Made by a program: the position numbers and the translations under genes. This document shows, one piece after another, positions 18,265 through 27,300 of a DNA stretch of 64,000 bases (positions are counted from its first letter, which is position 1; the number at the start of each line of letters is the position of its first letter). Source of the stretch: Polynucleobacter sp. AP-Melu-500A-A1 (GTDB taxonomy: Bacteria; Pseudomonadota; Gammaproteobacteria; Burkholderiales; Burkholderiaceae); contig NZ_JACVOZ010000002.1 of the NCBI RefSeq assembly GCF_018882125.1, forward strand, positions 248,001-312,000. Reading direction: 5' to 3'. The notes beneath the pieces were generated by a model that saw only the letters and a list, made by a program, of their open reading frames with translations, did not search any database and was not told the DNA's origin.

Positions 18265-20721
18265 CTAGCGCAGACGGGCTGCGCATTTTTTTTCTACCGC
18301 GCCTAATAAAGATACCATTACTGCATCAATTTGGGGATCTTGCAAAGTTTCATTAGGGTTTAACAGAGTAACGCGGAAGGCCAAGCTTTTTTCATCATCG
18401 GCCATACTAATTGATCCAGCCTTTGGTCTGAATTCATCAAATAGTTCAATATTACGTACAAAATTTTGCTTGCTTGCATTCATGGCATCTAAAAGAGCTT
18501 GGGCAGAAATATGTTGCTTTACTACTACCGCTAAATCTCGTTGCACTGCAGGAAATTTGCTGAGCTCTTCAGGTACTGGCAATCCAAGTTCACGGATGGG
18601 TTCGAGATCCAACTCAAAAAGCACTGGGGCAAGTGGCAACTCATAAGCTTGTTGTAAGCCAGGATGCAATTCACCGATCCACCCTACTTCAATGCGATTC
18701 TGATCATTCATTAAGAATACCTTCGCACTGCGGCCAGGATGCAAGGCAGGATGCTGCGCTGATTCAGTAACAAAATACAGAGGATCTAGTACTCGCTCTA
18801 GATCACCCTTCACATCAAAGAAGTCTACTGCTCTGGTTGCGCTGGCCCATTGCTCAGGGACAAAAGATCCATAAGCTAATCCACCAATCTTCTGTGGTTG
18901 ATGAAAACCAGCCACTTTGCCAGCCTCTTCATGTACATTGGCATCTCGCTTAAACACCCGTCCAGCCTCAAACAGGCGCACACGCCCTGCGCCGCGATTT
19001 AAATTGGCTTTGAGGTTCACCAGTAAGCCACCCCATAAGGTGCTGCGCATCACTCCATATTGGCTAGCAATCGGATTGAGAACGGCAATGACGTCTTTTT
19101 CGATAACGCCAGTTAAACGCTGCTCACTCTCAAGATCAGTAAAACCAAAGTTCACCGCCTCTTGATAGCCCTGTAGGGCTAAACGTTGACGCAGCAAATG
19201 AATGCCCCGTGTTGCTTCAGCCTTGACACTCATTTTAAGTGTAGCTACTGGCGGTGTATCTGGAATATTTTCAAAGCCGTACATGCGTGCGACTTCTTCA
19301 ATTAAATCTTCTTCGATTTCAATATCAAAGCGATAGCTTGGGGGTGTAACAATAAATGCATCACCCTCTTGCTTGTATTCAAAACCGAGACGCTTGAATA
19401 CGTCTGAGACAACTTGTGTTGTCAGTGGAATGCCGATGACTTTTTCTGCTCGGGATAATCGCATTTTGACTGGCTTACGGTCTGGCACATTCAAAATTTG
19501 ATCGTCTACCGGGCCTACTTGCCCACCACACACTTCAACGATTAAAGCACTGAGATATTCCAAGCAGTTGACGGTATTTTGTGGATCTACGCCACGCTCA
19601 AAACGATGGGCTGCATCCGTGCTGAAATTAAAGCGACGGGCACGGCCTTGAATGGCTGATGGTAACCAGTAGGCAGCCTCTACATAGATGTTTTTAGTGT
19701 CATCGCTTACGGCACAGTGATTTCCGCCCATGATTCCGGCAAGGGCTACTGGACCTTTTTCATCAGCCACTACGCCTGCTTCTTGCATCTTGCCAGCAGA
19801 ATCTAGGCCCTGTAGTGTCACTGTTTGTCCATTGAGAAGCTCAAGAGTTTCCCCTGCTTTGGCCCAGCGCACGGTGATATCACCATTCAGTTTATCAAGA
19901 TCGAACACATGAGTTGGCTGACCCATTTCTAACATTACATAGTTAGACAGATCAACTAATGCAGAAATACTTCTTTGACCAGCATGACAAAGACGCTGAA
20001 TAATCCAATCTGGCGTTTTTGCTAGTGGATTTACGCCACGAATAACGCGTCCAGCAAAGCGGCCACAAAGATCTTTATTCTCAACGCTTACTTTACGTTT
20101 CTCTTCGATCGAGACTGCAGGCGAATTCCACTGCGGAGGACAAAGCGAAGCTCCTGTAATTGCAGAGACTTCTCTGGCCATTCCCATTAAGGACAGGCAA
20201 TCGGCTTTATTGGGCGTTAACTTAATCACAAAAATTTGATCATCTAGATCAAGGTACTTACGAATGTCTTCGCCAACAGGAGCATCTGCAGGTAGCTCTA
20301 AGATACCTTCGTGATCATCGCCAAGACCAAGTTCACGACCTGAGCACAACATACCTTGGCTTTCTACACCACGCAGTTTGCCTACTTTAATCATGAATGG
20401 CTTGCCACCTGCTTCCGCTGGAGGCAGCTCTGCACCAACTAAGGCGCATGGAATTTTGATGCCAGCACGTGCATTGGGAGCACCACAAACAATCTGCAAT
20501 TCTTGCCCGTTGCCTGCATCAACTTTACAAACCCGCAAACGATCTGCATCAGGATGCTGCTCTGCAGACAATATCTGTGCAACCACAATCTTTGTAAACG
20601 CAGGAGCAACTGAATGCTGCTCTTCAACCTCTAAACCGGCCATCGTCATCGCATGACCTAATGCATCGCTATCAAGCGATGGGTTTACATACTGACGGAG
20701 CCAAGATTCAGAAAATTGCAT
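18265..20721 (-). CDS. pheT: Phenylalanyl-tRNA synthetase beta subunit
   Basis: This 818-residue subunit of the alpha2-beta2 enzyme starts MQFSESWLRQYVNPSLDSD. An EMAP/tRNA-binding domain (about residues 40-150, VDAGNGQELQIVCGAPNARAG) is followed by the B3/B4 editing domain, the B5 domain and a C-terminal anticodon-binding domain ending FRVTLLNPNETLQDPQIDAV. The length and order are standard. It follows pheS by 20 bases. Confidence 0.97.
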   Translation of the reverse strand: MQFSESWLRQYVNPSLDSDALGHAMTMAGLEVEEQHSVAPAFTKIVVAQILSAEQHPDADRLRVCKVDAGNGQELQIVCGAPNARAGIKIPCALVGAELPPAEAGGKPFMIKVGKLRGVESQGMLCSGRELGLGDDHEGILELPADAPVGEDIRKYLDLDDQIFVIKLTPNKADCLSLMGMAREVSAITGASLCPPQWNSPAVSIEEKRKVSVENKDLCGRFAGRVIRGVNPLAKTPDWIIQRLCHAGQRSISALVDLSNYVMLEMGQPTHVFDLDKLNGDITVRWAKAGETLELLNGQTVTLQGLDSAGKMQEAGVVADEKGPVALAGIMGGNHCAVSDDTKNIYVEAAYWLPSAIQGRARRFNFSTDAAHRFERGVDPQNTVNCLEYLSALIVEVCGGQVGPVDDQILNVPDRKPVKMRLSRAEKVIGIPLTTQVVSDVFKRLGFEYKQEGDAFIVTPPSYRFDIEIEEDLIEEVARMYGFENIPDTPPVATLKMSVKAEATRGIHLLRQRLALQGYQEAVNFGFTDLESEQRLTGVIEKDVIAVLNPIASQYGVMRSTLWGGLLVNLKANLNRGAGRVRLFEAGRVFKRDANVHEEAGKVAGFHQPQKIGGLAYGSFVPEQWASATRAVDFFDVKGDLERVLDPLYFVTESAQHPALHPGRSAKVFLMNDQNRIEVGWIGELHPGLQQAYELPLAPVLFELDLEPIRELGLPVPEELSKFPAVQRDLAVVVKQHISAQALLDAMNASKQNFVRNIELFDEFRPKAGSISMADDEKSLAFRVTLLNPNETLQDPQIDAVMVSLLGAVEKKCAARLR

Positions 20722-20741
20722 AGGGTTTTATCTGTACCTTC

Positions 20742-21788
20742 TTATGCAGGAAACTGCGCTAAGAAACGTAAATCATTTTCAAAGAAGAGGCGTAAGTCAT
20801 CTACACCGTAACGCAACATCGTTAAACGCTCTAAACCAGATCCAAATGCAAATCCGGTATAGCGCTCGGGATCAATCCCCATATTGCGCAACACATTAGG
20901 ATGAACCTGCCCCGCTCCAGAAATCTCTAACCAACGACCAGCTAGTTTGCCGCTACCAAAAGCCATATCAATTTCAGCCGAGGGCTCAGTGAAAGGGAAA
21001 TAGGAAGGACGGAATCGCACTTGTAATTCGTTTGTTTCAAAGAAGGTTCTTAAAAAATCGGTATAAACACCCTTGAGATCTGCAAAGGAAACGTTCTGTG
21101 CAATCCACAAACCCTCAACCTGATGAAACATTGGAGAATGGGTGGCGTCACTATCAACTCGATAAGTTCTACCAGGGGCGATTACCTTAATTGGCGGCAT
21201 CACTTGTGCATTGGCATATTTCTTAACATGCTCGCTCGCATAACGAACTTGAATTGGGCTCGTATGAGTGCGTAATAGCAAAGGCTTTCCATTGGAATCT
21301 TTACCATCAATATAAAAGGTGTCCTGCATTGATCGTGCAGGATGATTTTCTGGACTATTTAAAGCAGTGAAATTAAACCAATCGGTTTCAATTTCAGGGC
21401 CATCTGCTACATCAAAACCAATTGAGCGAAAAATCTCTTCAACGCGTTCCCAGGTGCGCATCACAGGATGCAAACTACCTACTGCTTGACCACGGCCAGG
21501 CAAGGAAACATCAATAGATTCTGCTGCGAGGCGCTGCATTAATACAGCATCCGCCAAGGCTTGGCGACGCTCCTGTAGTGCAGCCTCTACTTGGGTTTTG
21601 ATTTGATTAATTTGGGCGCCAGCACTCTTGCGCTCCTCAGGCGACATTCCACCAAGCGCCTTAAGACGCTCAGTGAGAACACCTGATTTACCGAGATACT
21701 TGGCTTTCGCGTCCTCTAGAGCCGCCGGATCGGCAGCTCCGAGGAAATCACGTTTAGCATCCTCGACAATTTGGTCGAGAGAAACCAT
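20742..21788 (-). CDS. pheS: Phenylalanyl-tRNA synthetase alpha subunit
   Basis: The catalytic subunit, 348 residues, has an N-terminal coiled coil (residues 1-85) and a class II catalytic core. Motif 2 is in [25 protein letters not shown] and motif 3 is [21 protein letters not shown]. The DTFYID segment before motif 2 is typical. It starts 25 bases after rplT and is followed by pheT, the common translation operon order. Confidence 0.97.
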   Translation of the reverse strand: MVSLDQIVEDAKRDFLGAADPAALEDAKAKYLGKSGVLTERLKALGGMSPEERKSAGAQINQIKTQVEAALQERRQALADAVLMQRLAAESIDVSLPGRGQAVGSLHPVMRTWERVEEIFRSIGFDVADGPEIETDWFNFTALNSPENHPARSMQDTFYIDGKDSNGKPLLLRTHTSPIQVRYASEHVKKYANAQVMPPIKVIAPGRTYRVDSDATHSPMFHQVEGLWIAQNVSFADLKGVYTDFLRTFFETNELQVRFRPSYFPFTEPSAEIDMAFGSGKLAGRWLEISGAGQVHPNVLRNMGIDPERYTGFAFGSGLERLTMLRYGVDDLRLFFENDLRFLAQFPA

Positions 21789-21813
21789 TGCAGCTTAGTT
21801 TTTAAACTAAGAA

Positions 21814-22179
21814 TTAAGCTGCAGCGTTTACTACGGACTTAATCCGAGTAACCAAAGCAGCAAAAGCCGCTTTGTCAGCAATGGCCATATCAGAAAGCAC
21901 TTTGCGGTCAAGTTCGATCGCAGCCTTCTTCATACCATTCATGAATACGCTATAGGTCATGTCATGTTGACGAACTGCCGCGTTGATACGAGCGATCCAC
22001 AATGCGCGGAATACCCGTTTCTTATTGCGACGGTCACGATAAGCATATTGACCAGCACGCATAACTGCTTGCTTAGCAATACGAAATACGTTTTTACGAC
22101 GACCGCGGTAACCTGTTGCGGCATCAGTGATTTTTTTATGACGGGCTCTTGCTGTAACCCCACGTTTGACTCTTGGCAT
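21814..22179 (-). CDS. rplT: 50S ribosomal protein L20
   Basis: L20 binds 23S rRNA early in large-subunit assembly. The 121-residue chain begins [20 protein letters not shown], a very basic N-terminal arm, and continues with [26 protein letters not shown]. In many bacteria L20 represses its own operon by binding mRNA, and a candidate structured region lies upstream of rpmI here. It follows rpmI by 25 bases. Confidence 0.98.
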   Translation of the reverse strand: MPRVKRGVTARARHKKITDAATGYRGRRKNVFRIAKQAVMRAGQYAYRDRRNKKRVFRALWIARINAAVRQHDMTYSVFMNGMKKAAIELDRKVLSDMAIADKAAFAALVTRIKSVVNAAA

Positions 22180-22204
22180 TTATTTCTCCTAATCTAGTCT
22201 GAGG

Positions 22205-22402
22205 TTAAGCGTACGGAAGCATGGAGCGAATTGACTTAACGTCTGCCTTCGCAACTTCTGTGGAACCACGCAAATGACGCTTGTTCTTTGTGGTCTTCTT
22301 AGTAAGGATATGGCGTTTGAAAGCCTGTCCTCGTTTGATCGTTCCGCCTGCGCGAACCGTGAAGCGCTTTTTAGCGCTACTCTTGCTCTTCATCTTGGGC
22401 AT
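22205..22402 (-). CDS. rpmI: 50S ribosomal protein L35
   Basis: A 65-residue, highly basic ribosomal protein. [20 protein letters not shown] and [20 protein letters not shown] are characteristic. It sits between infC and rplT, as in almost all bacteria. The start is the ATG at 22402, preceded by AAAGGGG. Confidence 0.98.
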   Translation of the reverse strand: MPKMKSKSSAKKRFTVRAGGTIKRGQAFKRHILTKKTTKNKRHLRGSTEVAKADVKSIRSMLPYA

Positions 22403-22437
22403 AAAGCACCCCTTTAATTACTTGTGCAACATAGGTG

Positions 22438-22512
22438 GTAACCGACGGTTACTCTTCCTGTACCCAGAAGCACTTCAAACTGCCAGCATCCTCAGTTATT
22501 CACTGCTGATGC
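22438..22512 (-). promoter_or_regulatory. Candidate structured leader between infC and rpmI
   Basis: The 152-base infC-rpmI gap holds two hairpin candidates. GTAACC-GAC-GGTTAC lies at 22438-22452. At 22486-22512, GCATC and CAGT pair with ACTG and GATGC around a 5-base loop, with a 2x2 internal loop. In other bacteria L20 or L35 genes are controlled by mRNA structures in this position. Whether these hairpins do so here is inferred only from location. Confidence 0.35.
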
Positions 22513-22554
22513 CTCCCTACTTAAACAACAAACCCAATCTTACGAGACGGTTTA

Positions 22555-23079
22555 TTACTTAGCCTTACGAATGGGAGCCAAAACCATCACCATCTGGCGG
22601 CCCTCCATTTTTGGAAACTGTTCGACTTGTCCATGTTCAACAAGGTCCAACTTCAAACGCTCCAACATTCTGACTCCGATTTCTTGGTGGGCCATTTCAC
22701 GACCCCGAAACCGCAGCGTAATCTTTGTCTTATCGCCATCTTCCAAAAAGCGAATTAGATTGCGTAGCTTCACACCATAGTCACCATCATCTGTGCCGGG
22801 ACGGAATTTCACTTCCTTCACCTGAATCACTTTTTGCTTCAGCTTTGCTTCATGCATCCGCTTAGCTTCTTGGTACTTGAATTTGCCAAAGTCCATAATT
22901 CGGACAACTGGTGGAACAGCGGTAGGAGCAATTTCAACCAAATCGGTCTCTTTCTCTTCTGCTGCAGCCAAGGCTTCACTCAACTTAACTACACCGATGG
23001 GCTCTCCATCAATTCCAATCAAACGCACTTCAGGAGCAGTAATTTCCCGGTTAATGCGCTGCAATTTTTCAGTAGCGAT
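22555..23079 (-). CDS. infC: Translation initiation factor IF-3, probable ATC start
   Basis: IF-3 checks start-codon pairing on the 30S subunit. The N-domain runs through [20 protein letters not shown], a basic linker [18 protein letters not shown] follows, and the C-domain has [21 protein letters not shown] and [14 protein letters not shown]. No in-frame ATG or GTG begins the gene. The first listed codon, TTG 23064, lacks a ribosome site. ATC at 23079 gives (M)[12 protein letters not shown], nine bases after AAAGGA, and matches IF-3 genes whose rare start codons (AUU, AUC) allow self-control. I therefore choose 23079. Confidence 0.9.
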   Translation of the reverse strand: MATEKLQRINREITAPEVRLIGIDGEPIGVVKLSEALAAAEEKETDLVEIAPTAVPPVVRIMDFGKFKYQEAKRMHEAKLKQKVIQVKEVKFRPGTDDGDYGVKLRNLIRFLEDGDKTKITLRFRGREMAHQEIGVRMLERLKLDLVEHGQVEQFPKMEGRQMVMVLAPIRKAK

Positions 23080-23121
23080 CTTCTTAATTCCTTTAAAAAA
23101 ACAATAAAAACCGCTCCACCC

Positions 23122-25044
23122 CTAGCTAGGCTCGGGTCCGACTTTCTGGGATATATCCTGCTGGAGTCGGGCAACGAAGGATTCAAGAGGCATTACGCCT
23201 AAATCCACTCCGCCACGGGCACGAACGGCCACCGTATTACTTTCAGACTCTTTGTCGCCAACAACTAGCAAAAATGGGATCTTCTGTAATGCGTGCTCGC
23301 GTATTTTATACGTAATTTTCTCATTCCGCAAATCAGATTCAACTCTAAACCCTTGTTTTTTCAGAGATTGCTGGACTTTTTGTGCATAGGCAGCAGAATT
23401 TCCCGAGATATTGAGGACTACGGCTTGGGTGGGAGCTAGCCATACTGGCATATTTCCAGCGTGATTTTCGATCAAAATGCCGATAAAACGCTCTAAAGAG
23501 CCCACTATTGCCCTATGGAGCATGACTGGCGTCTTACGGGTATTGTCTTCCGCTACGTATTCAGCACCAAGCCGGGCCGGCATTGAGAAGTCCACCTGGA
23601 TGGTGCCGCACTGCCAAGTACGCCCAATGGAATCCTTAAGGTGATATTCGATCTTGGGACCGTAAAAGGCACCTTCACCCGGCAATTCTTCCCATTCCTG
23701 TCCAGAAGCCTTCAAAGCGCCACGAAGAGCCTTTTCCGCTTTATCCCAAATAGCGTCCTCACCCACCCGTTTAACTGGCCGCAAGGCAAGCTTCACTGCA
23801 ACTTCGCTAAACCCAAAGTCTTGATAGACAGCCCGAACTGCTTTATCAAAGGCCGCTACCTCAGCTTGAATTTGATCTTCGGTACAAAAAATATGGCCGT
23901 CATCCTGGGTAAATCCACGAACACGCATTAGGCCATGTAATGCACCCGATGGTTCATTACGGTGACATTGACCAAATTCACCAAAACGTAATGGCAACTC
24001 ACGATAGCTGTGCAAGCCAGAGTTATAAATTTGAATATGTCCAGGACAGTTCATCGGCTTTAAGGCATAAGCGCGATTCTCCGACTCTGTCGTAAACATA
24101 TTTTCTTTGTAGTTTTCCCAGTGGCCAGATTTTTCCCAAAGCCCACGATCTAAAATCTGGGGTGCTTTAACCTCTTGATAGCCTTCTTGCTGATACACGT
24201 GACGCATGTATTGCTCAACTTCCTGCCAAATCGACCAGCCTTTTGGATGCCAGAAAATCAATCCTGGTGCCTCTTCTTGGAAGTGAAATAAATCTAATTG
24301 CTTTCCTAAACGACGATGGTCTCGCTTTTCTGATTCTTCAAGCATGTGCAAATATGCATCTTGATCTTCTTTGCGCAACCAAGCAGTACCGTAGATACGC
24401 TGTAGCATCTCGTTTTTACTATCGCCACGCCAATAAGCGCCAGCGAGCTTCATGAGCTTAAATACCTTTAGCTTGCCGGTAGATGGAACGTGTGGCCCAC
24501 GGCATAAATCGGTGAACTTACCTTCGGCATATAAAGAGACATCTTCGCCTTGCGGAATGCTTGCAATCAGCTCAGCTTTATATGCCTCACCCTGATCTTT
24601 AAAAAATTGAATAGCTTCATCACGCGGTATCACGCTACGAACTACTGGCTCATCTTTTTTAGCGAGCTCAGTCATTTTCTTTTCTAGCGCAGCCAAATCA
24701 TCCGGAGTAAATGGGCGGTGATAAGAGAAGTCGTAGTAAAAACCATTTTCGATAACAGGACCAATGGTAACTTGCGCGTCTGGAAATAATTCTTTTACAG
24801 CATAGGCCAATAGGTGTGCAGTTGAATGGCGCACAATCTCCAGCGCCTCAGGACTTTTATCGGTGATGATGGCAAGCTGACTATCTTGATTAATTACAAA
24901 ACTGGTATCAACTATCTTGCCGTTCACAATGCCGCCCAAAGCAGCTTTTGCTAATCCGCTTCCAATACTTTGAGCAACATCCGCTACGCGAACGGGAGCC
25001 TCAAACTCACGTTTTGATCCATCGGGTAGAGTAACTACAAGCAT
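23122..25044 (-). CDS. threS: Threonyl-tRNA synthetase
   Basis: The conventional symbol is thrS. A class II synthetase of about 640 residues: an N-terminal TGS domain ([18 protein letters not shown]), an editing domain with [16 protein letters not shown] and a later [10 protein letters not shown], the catalytic core with motif 2 [22 protein letters not shown], motif 3 near [19 protein letters not shown], and a C-terminal anticodon domain. A GTG at 25080 would open the frame earlier. ATG 25044, preceded by GGAG and giving the usual MLVVTL start, is preferred. It heads thrS-infC-rpmI-rplT. Confidence 0.95.
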   Translation of the reverse strand: MLVVTLPDGSKREFEAPVRVADVAQSIGSGLAKAALGGIVNGKIVDTSFVINQDSQLAIITDKSPEALEIVRHSTAHLLAYAVKELFPDAQVTIGPVIENGFYYDFSYHRPFTPDDLAALEKKMTELAKKDEPVVRSVIPRDEAIQFFKDQGEAYKAELIASIPQGEDVSLYAEGKFTDLCRGPHVPSTGKLKVFKLMKLAGAYWRGDSKNEMLQRIYGTAWLRKEDQDAYLHMLEESEKRDHRRLGKQLDLFHFQEEAPGLIFWHPKGWSIWQEVEQYMRHVYQQEGYQEVKAPQILDRGLWEKSGHWENYKENMFTTESENRAYALKPMNCPGHIQIYNSGLHSYRELPLRFGEFGQCHRNEPSGALHGLMRVRGFTQDDGHIFCTEDQIQAEVAAFDKAVRAVYQDFGFSEVAVKLALRPVKRVGEDAIWDKAEKALRGALKASGQEWEELPGEGAFYGPKIEYHLKDSIGRTWQCGTIQVDFSMPARLGAEYVAEDNTRKTPVMLHRAIVGSLERFIGILIENHAGNMPVWLAPTQAVVLNISGNSAAYAQKVQQSLKKQGFRVESDLRNEKITYKIREHALQKIPFLLVVGDKESESNTVAVRARGGVDLGVMPLESFVARLQQDISQKVGPEPS

Positions 25045-25090
25045 GATGACTCCGTCTTCTTCACTGAACTTCGCTCCCACTACATCAACC

Positions 25091-25128
25091 TAAAAAGAAA
25101 GCGCGGTAGCTTTTGGGCATCCGCGCCT
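25091..25128 (-). terminator. Terminator-like hairpin between tRNA-Val and thrS
   Basis: On the minus strand GCGCGG pairs with CCGCGC across a 14-base loop, followed by TTTCTTTTTA. It lies about 45 bases downstream of tRNA-Val and 47 bases before the thrS start. It would end tRNA-Val or relA transcripts and may also limit read-through into thrS. I see no leader peptide or T-box, so attenuation is only a possibility. Confidence 0.65.
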
Positions 25129-25169
25129 CTTTGGTTCTCCGCATGGAGATCCCTTCGGGTCTTATTCGT

Positions 25170-25246
25170 TGGTAGGCTCGATTGGACTCGAACCAACGAC
25201 CCCCACCATGTCAAGGTGGTGCTCTAACCAGCTGAGCTACGAGCCT
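25170..25246 (-). tRNA. tRNA-Val (anticodon GAC)
   Basis: The minus strand encodes a 77-base tRNA with CCA. The acceptor stem pairs AGGCUCG with CGAGCCU. The D arm is GCTCAGCTGGTTAGAGC. The anticodon stem CCACC/GGTGG closes loop TTGACAT, giving GAC, which reads GUC and GUU. The T arm is GTTGG-TTCGAGT-CCAAT. It lies between relA and thrS. Confidence 0.97.
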
Positions 25247-25265
25247 ATATAAGCCACACAGTTTA

Positions 25266-27284
25266 TCACCGGCGCCGTACTTGGGTGACCCCTTTAACCT
25301 CTTCTAAGCTATTTTGAACAACACGTAGCACCTCAGAATCCTTAACCTCAACGGTCAAAAGGATCTGAGCAAGGCCTTTTTTAGCGGATTTTCGCAAGTC
25401 AATCACATGAACACCTTGCCTAGTCAAAATCTCAAAGAGCTCTCTCATTAACTCAGGGCGATCTAAGCCGGAAACAACCAAATCAGCTGGAAATACTCGT
25501 TTTTGATCCTCATTAGATACCGTATTTCCCCCAACCGAATTCCAAGCTGTTTGAATCACGCGCTCAGGGGCTCTTTCTAGAAGACCTCTAAAAGTTTTAC
25601 ACGCACGACGATGAATAGAAACTCCTCTTCCTTGAGTAACAAATCCAGCAATGGCATCTGGAGGAACTGGTCGGCAGCAACGCGCTAATTGCGTTAATAA
25701 AGAATCAACGCCTACTACTAAGACATCTCCACTTTGAGAATTTTTACGGGTGCTGTTGCGTAGAATAATTTCAGGGTTGGTAACGGTTTTTGTATCTGCT
25801 TGTGTTTCAGGCTTTGCTTCAAGCACTTTTGGTGTTAAACCACCCTCTTCATCATCGAGCGCATTAAACCAAGCACGCACGCGTTGACGTGCTCTTTGCG
25901 AGCGCAGGTAGTGCTTATCTGGGCTAATCCAATCTCGCGATGGACCGCCATGTTTAACCGTAATGATCTCAACTGTTTGACCATTTTTTAATGAAGTCTC
26001 TAGCGGAACCATGGCACCATCGACTCGCGCACCCCTACAGCGATGACCTAAATTGGTGTGTACAGCATAGGCAAAGTCGATAGGTGTTGAGCCCTTTTCC
26101 AAGGAAATCACTTTACCTAAAGGAGTCAACACATAGATGTGATCATCAATCTCATGATGTTTTAACTGTTCCCATGCATCCTCTTTCCAAGAAATAAGTT
26201 GCCGAGCCCAGGCGATTTGCCGCTCATAGGCTACCTCCGCACTATGTGTACCTGCTTGATGAGCAATATTTGGCTTATTCGTCTTGGCAGGATTTTGAGG
26301 TGTAGCCATTCCGACATAAGCGCCCTCTTTGTAACGCCAGTGTGCCGCTAAACCATATTCCGCTTGTTGATGCATTCCTTGGGTACGTATCTGAATTTCA
26401 AATGCAGTGCCATCCTCATTCATCACAACCGTATGAAGCGATTGATAGCCATTCGGCTTTGGCCTCGCAATGTAATCATCAAACTCGCGGGGAACAGGTT
26501 GCCAGATGTTATGTACGATACCCAAAACTGCATAACAAGATTTGACATCTGCCACCAAGATGCGAAAAGCCCTAACATCATAGAGATCAGCAAAATCTAG
26601 AGCTTTGCCTTGCATCTTTTTCCAAATGCTATAGAGATGTTTTGGTCGACCAAGAACTTCACCATCGATGTGAGCAGTTTTAAGTTCTGCTTGGAGCTGC
26701 GCAACAATGTGATCAATAAATGTTTGGCGCTCAATTCTTTTGGCATCTAACATTTTGGCGATATCGCGATAAGTTTCGGGTGATAAGACCCTAAAAGCCA
26801 AGTCTTCCATCTCCCACTTCATTTGCCAAATTCCCAAGCGATTTGCCAGTGAGGCGTCAATACTCAGTATCTCTTGTGCCCATGCTGTGGGCATCGCTAT
26901 TTTTTCTTGAGTGATCGAGCGTAAAGTCTGCAGACGAGAAGCCAGGTAAATCAGCACTACTCGCAAATCATCGCCAAATGCTAAGAGCATTTTACGAAGT
27001 ATCTCTTCTTGTCCAGCAACACTAATTCCGCCATCCGGCCGAACTAATTTACCTTGAGCCTGTCGTAAACCTCGATAACCGATTAATAACTTTGCAGGCT
27101 CTTCGCCAATCAATTTAATTAGCGCTTCCTTACCGTGTGTTCGGGCTATATTGGATGCGGCTGTGATGGTTGCTTCATCTAAATTTAAAGATTGCAGAAT
27201 TTGTGTAGATCCAGCAGCATGTAGCTCTGCTGGCTCGCCATACCAAGCATCTAGGAATATGGGTTTACTAGAATCATTTGCCAT
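25266..27284 (-). CDS. relA: GTP pyrophosphokinase RelA
   Basis: RelA makes (p)ppGpp when uncharged tRNA stalls ribosomes. The N-terminal hydrolase-like region (to about residue 200) lacks the HD metal motif, so it should be synthetase only. The synthetase domain has YDVRAFRILVADVKSCYAVLG and EFDDYIARPKPNGYQSLHT; the EFDD acidic motif marks monofunctional RelA rather than SpoT. A TGS domain (IYVLTPLGKVISLEKGSTPIDFAY) and a C-terminal ACT domain follow. The frame opens at TTG 27290, but ATG 27284 is the likelier start. It ends 20 bases before tRNA-Val. Confidence 0.93.
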   Translation of the reverse strand: MANDSSKPIFLDAWYGEPAELHAAGSTQILQSLNLDEATITAASNIARTHGKEALIKLIGEEPAKLLIGYRGLRQAQGKLVRPDGGISVAGQEEILRKMLLAFGDDLRVVLIYLASRLQTLRSITQEKIAMPTAWAQEILSIDASLANRLGIWQMKWEMEDLAFRVLSPETYRDIAKMLDAKRIERQTFIDHIVAQLQAELKTAHIDGEVLGRPKHLYSIWKKMQGKALDFADLYDVRAFRILVADVKSCYAVLGIVHNIWQPVPREFDDYIARPKPNGYQSLHTVVMNEDGTAFEIQIRTQGMHQQAEYGLAAHWRYKEGAYVGMATPQNPAKTNKPNIAHQAGTHSAEVAYERQIAWARQLISWKEDAWEQLKHHEIDDHIYVLTPLGKVISLEKGSTPIDFAYAVHTNLGHRCRGARVDGAMVPLETSLKNGQTVEIITVKHGGPSRDWISPDKHYLRSQRARQRVRAWFNALDDEEGGLTPKVLEAKPETQADTKTVTNPEIILRNSTRKNSQSGDVLVVGVDSLLTQLARCCRPVPPDAIAGFVTQGRGVSIHRRACKTFRGLLERAPERVIQTAWNSVGGNTVSNEDQKRVFPADLVVSGLDRPELMRELFEILTRQGVHVIDLRKSAKKGLAQILLTVEVKDSEVLRVVQNSLEEVKGVTQVRRR

Positions 27285-27300
27285 TGGCAACTAAAGATAA

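Noticed and set aside
25045..25080. GTG 25080 as the thrS start
   Set aside because: The added 12 residues do not match the TGS domain start, and ATG 25044 has a GGAG ribosome site.
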